Positions 37,801-49,800 of a stretch of DNA of 64,000 bases are shown piece by piece (the first letter of the stretch is position 1; every line of letters starts with the position of its first letter). The position numbers and the translations under genes are program-made. The DNA is from Lichenostomus cassidix (lineage: Eukaryota; Chordata; Aves; Passeriformes; Meliphagidae), in contig CM039182.1 in NCBI GenBank assembly GCA_008360975.2, positions 20,060,324 through 20,124,323 on the forward strand. Reading direction: 5' to 3'. The notes below the pieces were generated by a model, which had not been told where the DNA came from, searched no databases, and saw only the letters and a list, made by a program, of their open reading frames with translations.

Positions 37801-40084
37801 CATGCTTATGTCAACAGTTTTAAAAATATCATTAAATGATCAGTTTGCTTAAAATATATTTTACTATAAATACATTAGAGTCAAGCAGATAGCTTCTTCA
37901 TCAATGCATTATCATAGCTCTGTAGATGTGCCCATTTAGAATAAACTAACATAATTTTAGAAAAGCCTTTCATTTGTTATTTAAAGCCAACTACACAGAG
38001 AAGCCACGATTCATACATAAAATAGCCCATACTTGTGTCCTAAAAAACTTAAAGAGTCCAGAGTCAACTCTGTTATTAATCTCCTCTGTTAATAAAATGA
38101 AATGTTCATTAAGTTTTACAGGAATCCTATCCATCCTATATGCATGGAGAAGAGTAAAAAGGAGCTGTCACAATATCCAAATTTTAGTAAGTCAGAGAGA
38201 TCCAGTTGGGAAATTTTGCAGACATGTGGCTGCTTTGGGGTCACAAGACAAAATATGCCCGCCCCGTGAGTTAGCAAGAGTTTATGAGTGAAATGTGAAC
38301 AATTGCTTTCACAGGGCTCCACCCTCTCTCTGCCATAATTCAGGGTTTTCCTGTGAGAAGTAAGTTATGACTGGCCATGGATCTCAGCACTTCTTGGCCA
38401 TTGCCCCTTTCTGAAATAGCAGCATACCTTAAATACTGTTATGTAATTTTGGATCAAAAAACTATGGTGGTTGTTATTATGTTGCCTTGCATTTTTAAAA
38501 TGAAGAGTACTACAAGTAACTGCTTCCAGATTCCCTGTTTTAATTTTGGTTCTTTTTGCAGCGGTAAATTAATAATGAGAACCAGGTTAGGGCAGTTGTA
38601 GTTACACAGAATGATAAAATGACTGCTGACAGTTGTTTAAAAATTAGCACTATGGAAATTTTGGTGTTTCCCATTCTTTTCAAGAGGAAGCCCATAAAAT
38701 CCCAACACAGTGTATTAATTTCTTTGTTGTCAGATTGGAGGCATGTTGATCATATTCTCCAGTTTACTACACTGGCAGAGGAAGTAGGTGGAGGATTTCC
38801 CCTGAGCAGGGATTGTTGTACCACCACCAGCATAGCAGAGGCATCTCTGCTGGTTTTTTTTTCAATCCGACTCCACTTTTCCTATGTGTAAATGGCAAAA
38901 ATACCTTGGAGTCAGAGAAAGAAGGAAAAACAGGTCTCAGCTCTGTCTGGTATTAATCACTCCAGGTACTGGGCAGCTCCAAATAAATGTTTCTGGCTGG
39001 CTACAGCTCCCACTCATCATGGTACCTAGCATTGCTGTGATCTGTAGGTTACAGGAATAATAAGACAAGAAACTCAAACTCATTCATCAGCTTTACTAAT
39101 TTCAATGGTCTAAAAGTTGCCTTTTCCTTTGTTTTCACCTTGCATCTATATTTTGAAGGGGTTCTACTGAAGTGCATCTTCTTAGCTGATAACAACATTG
39201 TTCTTTGTAGCCATCTTCATCATCTTGACCCCTTTTCTTCAGAGCCTTCAACATCTTTGTCCCATGACCATTTTCTCCAGTAAGCACATTCCTGGTTTAG
39301 TTGTGCCATGTGATTCCCTCCCTTTTCTCAGTTCTCCGTCACCCACCCATGCAGGAAACCTGAATGCAGCTGATTGCAATGTCTGCTGCTCTCCTCTGGT
39401 ACCTCAGCTGCTGCCCTTCCTTTCACAAATCATAGAAGTAGACTTGGATTTCTTGTTTTAGTCACCTGCTTGCTTCCATGGCTGACAAATAAAGCAGCAG
39501 CCCAAGACTCTGATAATAAAAATCCACAGGTTAATGACAGCACTGTTTTGAAAAAAAAATGGCAAGGACCAGTATATTCACTTTGAAATTTTGTTTCTAA
39601 GTGCACTGTTTTCCACAGCTGATGCATCCCATACTCTGGACGAATGTGTTGAAAGGCAGCAAATTTATCGCTTTTTTGCCCTCCAGTTTCAGCTAAAACT
39701 TCTTCCCCCAGTGCAAGTCAAGAGGTGGAAGCTACTATGACATGCTGTGTGAGGCAGCTTCCAAGGAAAAAAATAAATATTCCTTAAATCCACCTTATTT
39801 TTGACAGCTTTCTAAAAGGATCCACAACAATATAATTAAATCAAGAAACTAGTGGAGAAACATGTTCAGGTTTGGTTTCTCTGATTTTTTTTTCTGTTTG
39901 TTTCATCTTTACTTTACAATCCGAATCTGCACCACTGCTTGCCTGCGGTGGGTAACCCACATAACAGTCTGCAACAGTGTCATTGAGTTGCCTCTTCCTT
40001 CTCAATTTAGCAGAAGCGTTGGGGCAAACTAGGGCAGTTTCACCAGTTATTTCCTTCTTTCCTGTGCGGGCTTTGAAAGAACCT

Positions 40085-40800
40085 CTCAACAACATGACCT
40101 TACGCCAAAACCCCGGCAGGCCCGGCCCATGGCACCGCCGAGACCCCTGGCACCAGCTGCCCCCGGCCGGACAGCACACCCTCCCTCATGAGGATGAGCG
40201 CCTTGGCCACCCCCATGCCCCTTCTCGCCCTGCGCCACCCGCAGCAGTGTCGCCTGACCCCCGAGGGAGCGGTGGCGGGCAGCGGCTCGCTGTCCCGACC
40301 CCTCAGTGCCAGGAGGGCGCAGGTGGCAGAGCCGCGGGCAGCAGCCGCCCCACCGACAGCTCAGGGGGCGGCAGGGCCGGCTGAGCCGGGGGTGGCCTCG
40401 TCCTCCGGGGCCGATCCTGCCTATGGCTCCCCGAGCGACCGCCAAGCCCGGGCAGCCGCTACTCCGGGGCAGCGCAGGCCGGGGCGGGCAGGGGGAACGA
40501 AAGAGCGGCGGAACGGGCGGGCGGCGCTCGGGGAGGCGCCGGGCAGGCCGGGCGGGCGCGGCTGGCCGAGCATGGCGGCGCTGCGGGTGCTGGAGCTGTA
40601 CAGCGGCATCGGGGGGATGCACCAGGCCCTCAGAGGTACCGGCGCGGCCCGCGGGGCTCGGTGCTGCCCGCCGCCCGGGACACCCCGCCCGGGCACCCCG
40701 CCCTCGGGGCTCCATCCTCTCGGGGGGAACTCGGCCCCTGAGAGAGGGAGGCTGTGCAGGGTGCCCTCTTGTCCATGGGGCGGGCAGAGGTGGTCCCTCT
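40085..40800. promoter_or_regulatory. CpG island at the TRDMT1 promoter and exon 1
   Basis: An abrupt GC- and CpG-rich block surrounds TRDMT1 exon 1. I see no TATA box close to the start codon, as expected for a housekeeping CpG-island promoter. The sequence upstream of the ATG stays open in the same frame to 40188, which probably reflects high GC content. The transcription start site cannot be placed from sequence alone. Confidence 0.8.
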
Positions 40801-43800
40801 TCTCCCATAGCCCCTTCCCCAGCCCGGCGTGTCGGCACCAGGTACCCAGGAGCACGCTGGGACAGAAATTAGGGATGCAGGCGCCTTCCTTGGCCCAGGC
40901 AGGTGCTTCAGGAAAGGCCGTGATTTTGTGTTCGTTAATACTCCGTCTAGTACAGCCGCACCCCTGCTGCAAATGCGATCAGGACCACTGAGGTGCACGG
41001 CGTGATAAGCACACTAGCCAGGGCTTCCCGCTGGCATGCACTTGGACTTGGGTTTCCTGGGCCATAGTTAGGAGAACAGCTGAGCCGTGTTCCTGTGTGA
41101 ACCTGGCTGGCTGAGGGTGGCACAACATTTTATAAACTGAATAGGGAATTTGAACTGGTATAGAGAGTTCACAGCAGCCCATGTGCCCAGGTGAGTTTTT
41201 GATCTGGTACAAGGAACCCTGGAGCTCAATTTGCTGAATTGTTAAAGCATGGCTTAGGTGACCTTCAGCAGGTCCTGTAGACACTGTGAATTGCCTTCCC
41301 CAAATTAAAAATTGAGTTAGGACTATTGATTTCCTATGTAAAGTACCCTGGACCTTATTGCTTTGAAGTCCAGGTTTCAACACACATTAGTATAATTTAT
41401 GAAAATCACCGTAATAATTTTGACCATAACTGCAATCCTTCAAATCCTTCAGTCCTCAGGAGCATTAGCAGAGAGCATTGTCATAAAAACATCAGGTGGA
41501 AACTTGCCTTATCTTCCTATTTTTCCAGGGAGCTATGGAATGTTAAGAGTATGTTTATGGAGTGATATCCACTTAGCCTCATTTATTTTCCTAAAACATG
41601 CTCAAAATTGTAAGAGTGGCATTTTTTCTACTATTCTATTTTTGTTTGCATGTGTATGTGTGCTTTATTTATTAACATATGTATATAAAATATATTTAAT
41701 TATATTTACTATATATAAAAATATGCAACAAAGTAGGTTCCTGCCTCATTCCTAACCACCTGTTTTGAGGATGTATTTTCCTTATTTCCACAGATTTTCT
41801 TAGAATATTAAGAGGAAAATATAACTTGGTCTGGAACTGCAGATTTTGGAGTTTTTGTAGAATGAGGAGAGTGTGTTATGCCTTTTATATTGTGTACACA
41901 CTAAGGGCAACGTGCCACTTTTCTAGTAGCTGCATTTCTGAAGTGATTGGGAGCTATCCATGTTTGTTGTATTGTAGACAATTTCCATATTTCCACAGAA
42001 AGTGGACTGGTTCCTGAAATTAAGCCTACACCATGGTTCTTTTGCTCTTTACTGAATTATCTAGATGTGTTCTAACCAAAATAATAGATATCTTGGAGTT
42101 AGTTCAGTAGTGTGCTGAAGTTGTTAATAAATTATAATGCTAGATGTGATTCTGTGTGACTTTCCACTTGCAAAAATGTCATTTTCAGCTCAGTAAATAA
42201 TTAGAAGGGTGGGAATGTTGGGAATGTATCATTAGATTATCAGAATACTGTAAACTTTTATCCAAATGATACATAGAATTAGTGATGCCCCATTGGATAG
42301 TTACTACACATATGAAGTCTTGCCATCATGTCACCTATATGGTGTGATTTGGAGTCTGAAGGTTTTAACTAAACCCCTTGTATTATTTCCTGAAAACATA
42401 AATTTACTTCCATGTTTACTGTTTCTGAACTTGCTGAACACAATTGCTTCAGTGTCAGTCTGTGTTGTAATTTCTATTCTTCTGGGTTTACATTTGGCTG
42501 AAGAAATTACAGTAAGTATGAAGAATGAGACAGATTTTTCTGAAGTGGTATCAGCCAAAGGCAGATGAAAGGACTATATGTAAGGACATTTAAGTTATTA
42601 TTTGTGTAAATGACCATAACTAGTGCAAAATGGTTAAGTATCAATTGAAATTTGCAAACTGAATGGAAACAAAGCTATTTGCATTACAGTTGGTATAACA
42701 TTTTTCAGTCTGTGTGCTTATTTTTCTGGAAAGCATATGAGAACTCAGCCCATAAGTATTGTGCTGTCTCAAGAAAGGTCCAAACCATACACTTCTAGAT
42801 GACAATCTTGTTTAGAGTCTTGTTAAAAATAATAGTCAGGCAATTTGAATAACAAGGGTCCTACGAAATTTGCACTGAATTAAGTATTAAATGACAGGTT
42901 ATTACATGAAACTGGTTTTGATTATTTGGATTTCATTTGTGAGCAGAGATATACTTGGGCATTTGATAATTTCTACTGGTTTCTAAAGTCCTTTAGACAT
43001 CTGGATTCAGTTTTGTTACATAGTTTATGATGCAACAAAATAAAGTCAAGGGGCGTTGAAATGTTTTCTTTTACGTGCAAATAAAACAGAAAAGAAGTGA
43101 ATGTTCCTCTGTAAGTACTGTAATAATGGGTTCCTTATATATTTTTGGCCTATATGTGTACATGAAACCATGTTATTTGAAAAGCTCTCTGATCCTATCC
43201 TCCATTTAGTAAATGGCAGATTGTTCAGCATCTTCCTTTCAAATCATATGTGGAAATATTAGAAGGGTTGTGGGGTTTTTTCCATATAAATATGAAGTTT
43301 GAAAGAAAGGCCTCCATTGTGGCAGTGCTTTCATAAGCCAGATGCATGAGAGATGAGGATTATGTATAATAATGTATTATCTTGGTATGGTTTCTAGTAA
43401 ATCTATTAGCCAAGAAAAATAATATGAATATGTTGAAAACAGAGGGAGCATGGAGTATTTCAGTGGCAGCATCCCAGGAAACACTTGTTCTACAAAAGGG
43501 ATTCTGCAGCTCTGGCAAGCTAGTTCCTGTCCATTTGATGGGGTCAGTTATGGTTAGTACAGCTGATCCAACTTCTCACTTTTCTGTGAAATTGCCAGTG
43601 TTTCAGTTGGCAAATAGGTATTTTTCAGGGAATCTGACACTGACTCTTCTACCTTGATGCCCTTTTTGGCTGTGATCTTTCAAAAACTTGGGTTTAGGAT
43701 TGCTTAGGATGAGGATGTTTGTTGTTTTGGCAGCTGTCATTAAAGTGGAGTGCATTTGGCACCAAATAGTATGCAGATGGTTTTGAGACTGTCCTTGCCT

Positions 43801-46800
43801 ACTGTAAGAAATTATTGAATTTTCACATATTCATGGAAGTTTATAGTTTTTTGTGTTTCTCTGTAAAGAGTACATGGAAGTTATGAGTACATAGTTTCAC
43901 AGTTGAATTATGTTCTTTTCAACAGTGAAGAGAAGGTTGTTCCTGAATTTAGGTTTCAGTCTAAAGCTGAAAAAGAAGAATCTTGGGGATTATCTAGCTC
44001 TGTGTTGGTACTTTAGGTTTAGATAGTTTAGCACATGCAGAATTTCTGGGTTTAGATTCTGAATGCTTTATAATAATATTTTAACACCAAAGATCTGCAA
44101 AAAGATACAATTTACAAAGGTGAGATTAGTTAAGGTCAGAAATCAATGAGTCTGTTCATATTTACACTCTTGAAAGACTGAGGGAGCTGAGAGATGGAAG
44201 TCCATTTTTTTCTTCTTCCCACTCTGTACCCCAAACTTTTTGGAATTTATAAAGATTGATGTTTAAGTCATATATGTCTAAATCTATGACTTCTTTATGT
44301 GTGTGTGAGTGAATTTGTTTCTTATAAAGTGCAGAGTTTCTGCAGTGAAAAATAGTGTTTTATTTTTAGAAAATCTATGGCTACAAATTAATTTCCTTAG
44401 CAACTTTCCATCAAACAAACATCCTGCTCTTCCTCCTTCCCAACCAAAACAAACCTAAACTGGCTTATTAATTTAGGCAGTTTTCCCATGAAAAATGGGC
44501 TCCATGTCTCTGCCATAAGCATTTGAAATCCACCAGGTCCCTGAAAATAGTTTTCTTGCATAAAATATTAAAGTTCATATTTTAAAAAATGCCATAATTT
44601 TGCAGTGTGAAAGTTGGTGATACTTTTCCTCTGCAATTGTTATATTAATTTTTACAGAGTAAAAAATTCTGTCTCTTGTGCTCTGTCATGCATGTTTATT
44701 CATTTTATTTGATTGTCTCTGTGAATTGCACAGCATAATAAACTGGTGTGTGTAATTAGCATAGCTGTCCCACCAGGAGAGGTAAAGGAGACAAAACTGG
44801 TAAGGAGCTTTAGGATTCAACACGATGCAAAACAAAAATATTGCTGGTTTGAGTGAGTTTTTACACCTAAACTCAATTTAATGCTTCTCCAAAATATTTA
44901 CCTTTGTAGCACAGGATGGTGCCAGTTGTGCTATAATAAGTTCATAAAATTTATATGGCTTAACATGATCAAATCCTCTACAAACAGAGCTGTGAAAGAA
45001 GTTGCTAAGTATCCTGCAGGAAGCAAGTATCAAGTTTACTGATTGTCGTGTTGACTGTAGCCATGGACAGTTCAGCCTAATCATTTCAGCCCAGAACTGA
45101 CAACTCAGAAATTAAATCTTTGCTCTCTGTTTTAAAAGGAAACAGGACGGACAAAACATGTGACTAATCTTCCCTTTTCCATCTGTCTCCATATACCTGT
45201 TAGAATAGATAATTGTTCTGACTCCTATTTTCCAATATTCTGTAATCCACCAAACTTCCCTTGCTGTAACACAGTGTATTTCATGTGTTCTGTTGACATT
45301 GATGGGTCTATTGCAAAAGTACAGTGGTGAATATAAACAGATCTATGTTAATTTTGAGGTCTGCAGAGACACATGACCAAGGAATCAATTCTGAAGAGGA
45401 AAAGGACAGATATTGTAATGTCAGAAATTTTATGTTTGGCATTTGAAGGTGACACTCTTTGGGTTTACTTTTTCCAATCAGAAGCTAGTGCACACATCCT
45501 CTCTTCCTTTGTTTTGAATGCATCGCCTTCCAGTCATTCCAGCAGTGTCCCTTTCCATCAAGAATAACAACTCCATAGCTGAAAGCATGGTGTATTTAGC
45601 AAAGTAGAGAACTGGACCCAAAGTGTGATTGCTGCCTCGTTAGGCAGTTTAAGTAATGGTTAAAATTTCTGCTGTCTGGGTCCAAGAGGTTTTAAGCTTT
45701 CAGTGCAAAATCCGTGCATTACTAATAGGATGATACAAATTTGATTTCACCTGCTTTCAGCCAAGAGAGAATGTTGCAATCTAGTCTGCCTAAAAATAAG
45801 CCATGACACCTCCTTCAGTTACTTCCCCATCGTGTCTGGGGCTTCCATTTGAACTACATCATCTTGCTCGGAAATGCGAAGTCTCAGTTCAAAAACTGGT
45901 GTGGAGGAATCTTGCAGATCAAGTATATTCCAGCAGCCTCTTAGTTCACTTAGGAAATGTGTATTATTTTTCTATATTCTGAATAAAATGATGCTGTTCT
46001 CTTCATTGTTGTAATTCTCTTAAATAGCTGTGTTTTGAAAATTGGGAGTACTTGTTTGGGGGGGATAAAAAGGTCTACAGAGCTGTGTCTGTTTCTGTGT
46101 TGAAGTTCTGCTATGTATTTTGGGGAGTTGATTTAACATCCCACTAAGTCAGCAATTCCTGAGTTGGTTTTGTGCCTTTTGTTAGTGAGGATAGTTAAAC
46201 ACAGTCTTGATTCTGTTTTTCTTAGATTCTGCTTTCAGGCTTTTTTATCATACGTTCCTCATAGTAATTTTCAAGTAGTAAATATAATTGCTATGGCAAA
46301 GCAGAATATCACAGTTCAGCACAAAGTTAATTAACTTTCAGGAGAAGTTTTTAAAAAATGTTACATTTTCACATTGTTTGAAATTTGTACAACCTTTTCT
46401 TTGTTGGGTTGAATGTGTGAGAGCTGCTTGTCTCCTCAAGCTCCTTCATGCGTTTCCAGGGTATTTCCAGACAAATACACTTAATCAGCTTTTAAAGGGA
46501 GCCTGTTCTGTAACAGGAATTCCCAAGTGAGCTGCAACTTTTAAATGAAAAGGAGGAGAAGCTTTGAAAAAGTTATAAGGTCTTTGAATTGGGAAGAGAG
46601 GATCTCAGGTGGAATACTTCAGGAAAAGTTCCTGTCCTTTTTCCATGCAGGTTTGCGTCTCTGGTTTAGACTGAACATTGTATTGCAAGAAGATTCAATA
46701 GGTTACTGTTAGCTATGTGCTCTCTTCCAGTATTTCAATGCTTTTGGGCCTGTGAAATCCCCAGTAGCTCTTTTTTAACGTATGTATGCAGGGAGACACT

Positions 46801-49800
46801 GGATGGATGGCAGTAAAAAAGATGAGTGTTTGAATCATGAGTTGTGAGAGAAAGCCCATAGCTTGCCTTCCCAATTGCCCTTTTTAAACTATATGTTAAT
46901 TTAGATAGTAATTTGAGGGTTTTGATTTTTTAAAATTTTATTTTTCTTCTGGAAAACACAGTGAGGGTCAGCTTGTCAGGACAATGTGTTTTAAGAACTG
47001 AAAAAGTGAGAAAAGCTGTCTCCTTAACAGTATTTGAAGTTTGTTCTGCTACTTAGATGCTGCAGCTTTGTTTTAGGAAGATGAAAGCATTGGTTCTCGA
47101 ATATGTTTATAAATTGAGACATTCATCCAGCTTCTTTTCACGCTAGGTGTCAGTGTTAACATACCTGTTCTGTTATCTCAGGTGTGCTCATTCTATTGTC
47201 CTTGTGGATACACCTGTATTTAGTTCTCAGTTACAACTTGTGGTCAAAAGGTCAAGACAGTAATGGCAAATAATGATTTGTATGTTGACCCTAATGGTCA
47301 GTAAATATTTATCTTGTGAAAATCCTTATCTTTTGGCCCTTGATTGCACCAAGTAAACCCAGAAGAACTGGCTGTGTCCTTGTTAAAGTACCTACTAGAA
47401 TCTTTTCAATACCCAGATTTCTCTTTCATCTTAGTTTTGACTAAAATGGCCTTAAAACCTTGAAAGATAGTAGGTGGATGGTAACTGCATCATTCAAAAT
47501 TTAATCCACTGGGGTCATCCCAGTTGGGCTTTCATCCTCTCAAACTGTAAATAATTAGCTGACTAGCAGTAATTCATAAGCTGTCTCGTAAGGTCATTTG
47601 TTAATGTGTTACTCGAGCATATTGTGAGATTATTCAAAGGCATGTGGCTATTTGCCTTTTTCTTTCGGTTTACAAAAGTTTTTTAAAATTGCCTGTGTTT
47701 CATCTGGGGCTTTGTAAGGCTGACCAAAATGTAAATATCCTGATGGTTGAAACTGATCTTGGGTGTCAGGAGGTAGGGTCACTTCTCTGCCTGCGGCTGT
47801 AACAGTAACCACAGCCCATCTCCTGGATAAAAAGCCTAGTGAAGGTATTGTGTTTAATAATAACAAATAGCGTGGCATGGTGAGCAATGGAGTAAACACT
47901 GCTCTTTTTATCTCTTTAGCTTCTGTAGAACCTATTATTCTCTTACCCTATGAATTAACAGTTGTTTATTTACATTCTTTTTAGTGTATTTTTATTTCAG
48001 GGTTTTAGCTGTGGGTATATTTCTTACACTGTCCGCTCCTCAATAGCACCTCTTTCCAGGAGAGGAGGAGCTGCCAAGTTTGGTACTTTGGGTACCTTTA
48101 ACTCAAAGGAGGCAGCAGTTGAATTTGAGGCCTAAGGCTTTACTGAAATAGAAGCACAAATGCTTTTCAAAAGTTTTATTGGAAGAGTAGACATACATCA
48201 AACATATTGGTGCCATTCTTTTCATAATGAGAGGTAGTAACTTAAAATAACACACTTAATTCTTCTTGGAGTTCCTGTAGCCAGGGAGCTTGCTGGCCAT
48301 AGAGACCTGCAAAGTGCAGGTGGAAACATTGAAGAGATGCACCCTGTTTGGAGTTTATTTATCTACTAATTGAGTGTACAGTTAGCTTCCATTTTTGGAT
48401 ATGTAAAGAAGGGAAGTATTGCCCATATGATTAGAAAAACAGTATGTTTTTAATGCAAAGTTTCAAAGGTAAAGCAGCAGAGTTTGATTGTGTAATTTCC
48501 CTTTTGTATTGGAGTGTAGCTGTAACACAGCTGAGCAAATATGTTTTTCCAAGAGTAGTAAAGAGAAACTAGAGTTTTCAAATTATTTTTTTAATTTTAG
48601 AAAGCTGCACATATGCAGAAGTTGTTGCTGCTGTTGATGTGAACACTCTTGCCAATGATGTTTATAAACACAACTTTCCCAGCACACCATTATGGGCAAA
48701 GACTATTGAGGTGAGTAATCAATTGGTTTTTTACTGTAGTCTGGCATTTGTAGATGTAAGTTGTTTTCACTATCCTTACTAGTAACAAGAGAAACAAAAA
48801 GATTTATGTTTTTATGAATAAAGCAGTTTTACAATAATTTTGATTCCTTGTGCTGTAATTGCTTGTTGAAGTAAGAGTGATATTCATACTGCAGGCTTTT
48901 CCTTAAAGTGTTGCCTGCTGCATCAAGAAGGGTTACATAAATGTCAAGATGAATGCTTACCACCAATAAAGGAATGTCAAAAATCATATTTTTAGATTAA
49001 AAAAATATTTTCATGTACTTCGAAAGAATTTCATTAAATTACTTGGGGGCATGCCTTTGTTTTGTAGTTATAGTTGAGCTCAGAAAAACACACCAAAATA
49101 TATTGGATGGAAAAGTCTTGAATTTTTTTAATGGGCTCAATAGATAAAATGTTTTAGGAATTCTGTCACTCTCCAAATGATTTGAAAAATAACTAATTGG
49201 ATTCTGTTTTAATAAATGAGAGGCAAGCTAGGCATGGAGTTTGCCTGGATTGAGTTAGAAATTAATGTATACTTCTTAATCTTCTTTTATGGTTTTACAA
49301 CATGACAGTAAAAGATATTGTGTCTGTTTTAAGACACCAGCTTAAGTAAGAGTTAAATAGGTGGCTAAAGGTTAAATGCTTATTCAGCACTCAGTAAAAA
49401 ATGGCTAAATGATGGTTTATAGTTTTATAATGGAAAAAGAAGAATCTTTGCCTGTGTCATCTTATAGTAGAGGAGACTATTATAGTCAAGAACATTTTCT
49501 TCAAGTTCAGTGGAAAAAAGTAGCAGTTTTTTTCTAGTTTTGTGAGGGTAGTTATGTTACATTTGCTGTATAGATGTCCCTCAAATTATGTAAGGAGTGA
49601 TTTCTTTGTCCAAGTCATAGTTACTTTATCATTATTGTTTCCTTCTGCCCCCTTAATGTGTTGACCTTCTAGGGCTGGTGAAAACTTAGTTTAGAGGAAT
49701 TTCTACCTGTGTAATTAATTCCTGCCACAGACCTAATTCTTTCTTTTCTGAGCAGAAGTATCTTTGCAGGGGAGAATTTCAGCCATACAATATCTTTGAG

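Larger units (their letters stand above)
31887..40084. other. VIM-TRDMT1 spacer, right part
   Basis: Apart from three short simple repeats (32,574; 33,208; 34,842) I recognise nothing. Open frames in it, including 36948-37373 (plus, 141 codons), have no domain signature. Confidence 0.5.

Noticed and set aside
40086..40838. 250-codon minus-strand frame and other long frames around TRDMT1 exon 1
   Set aside because: They are CpG-island shadows with Pro/Arg/Gly-rich composition and no motif. Only the frame encoding LELYSGIGGMHQAL is real.
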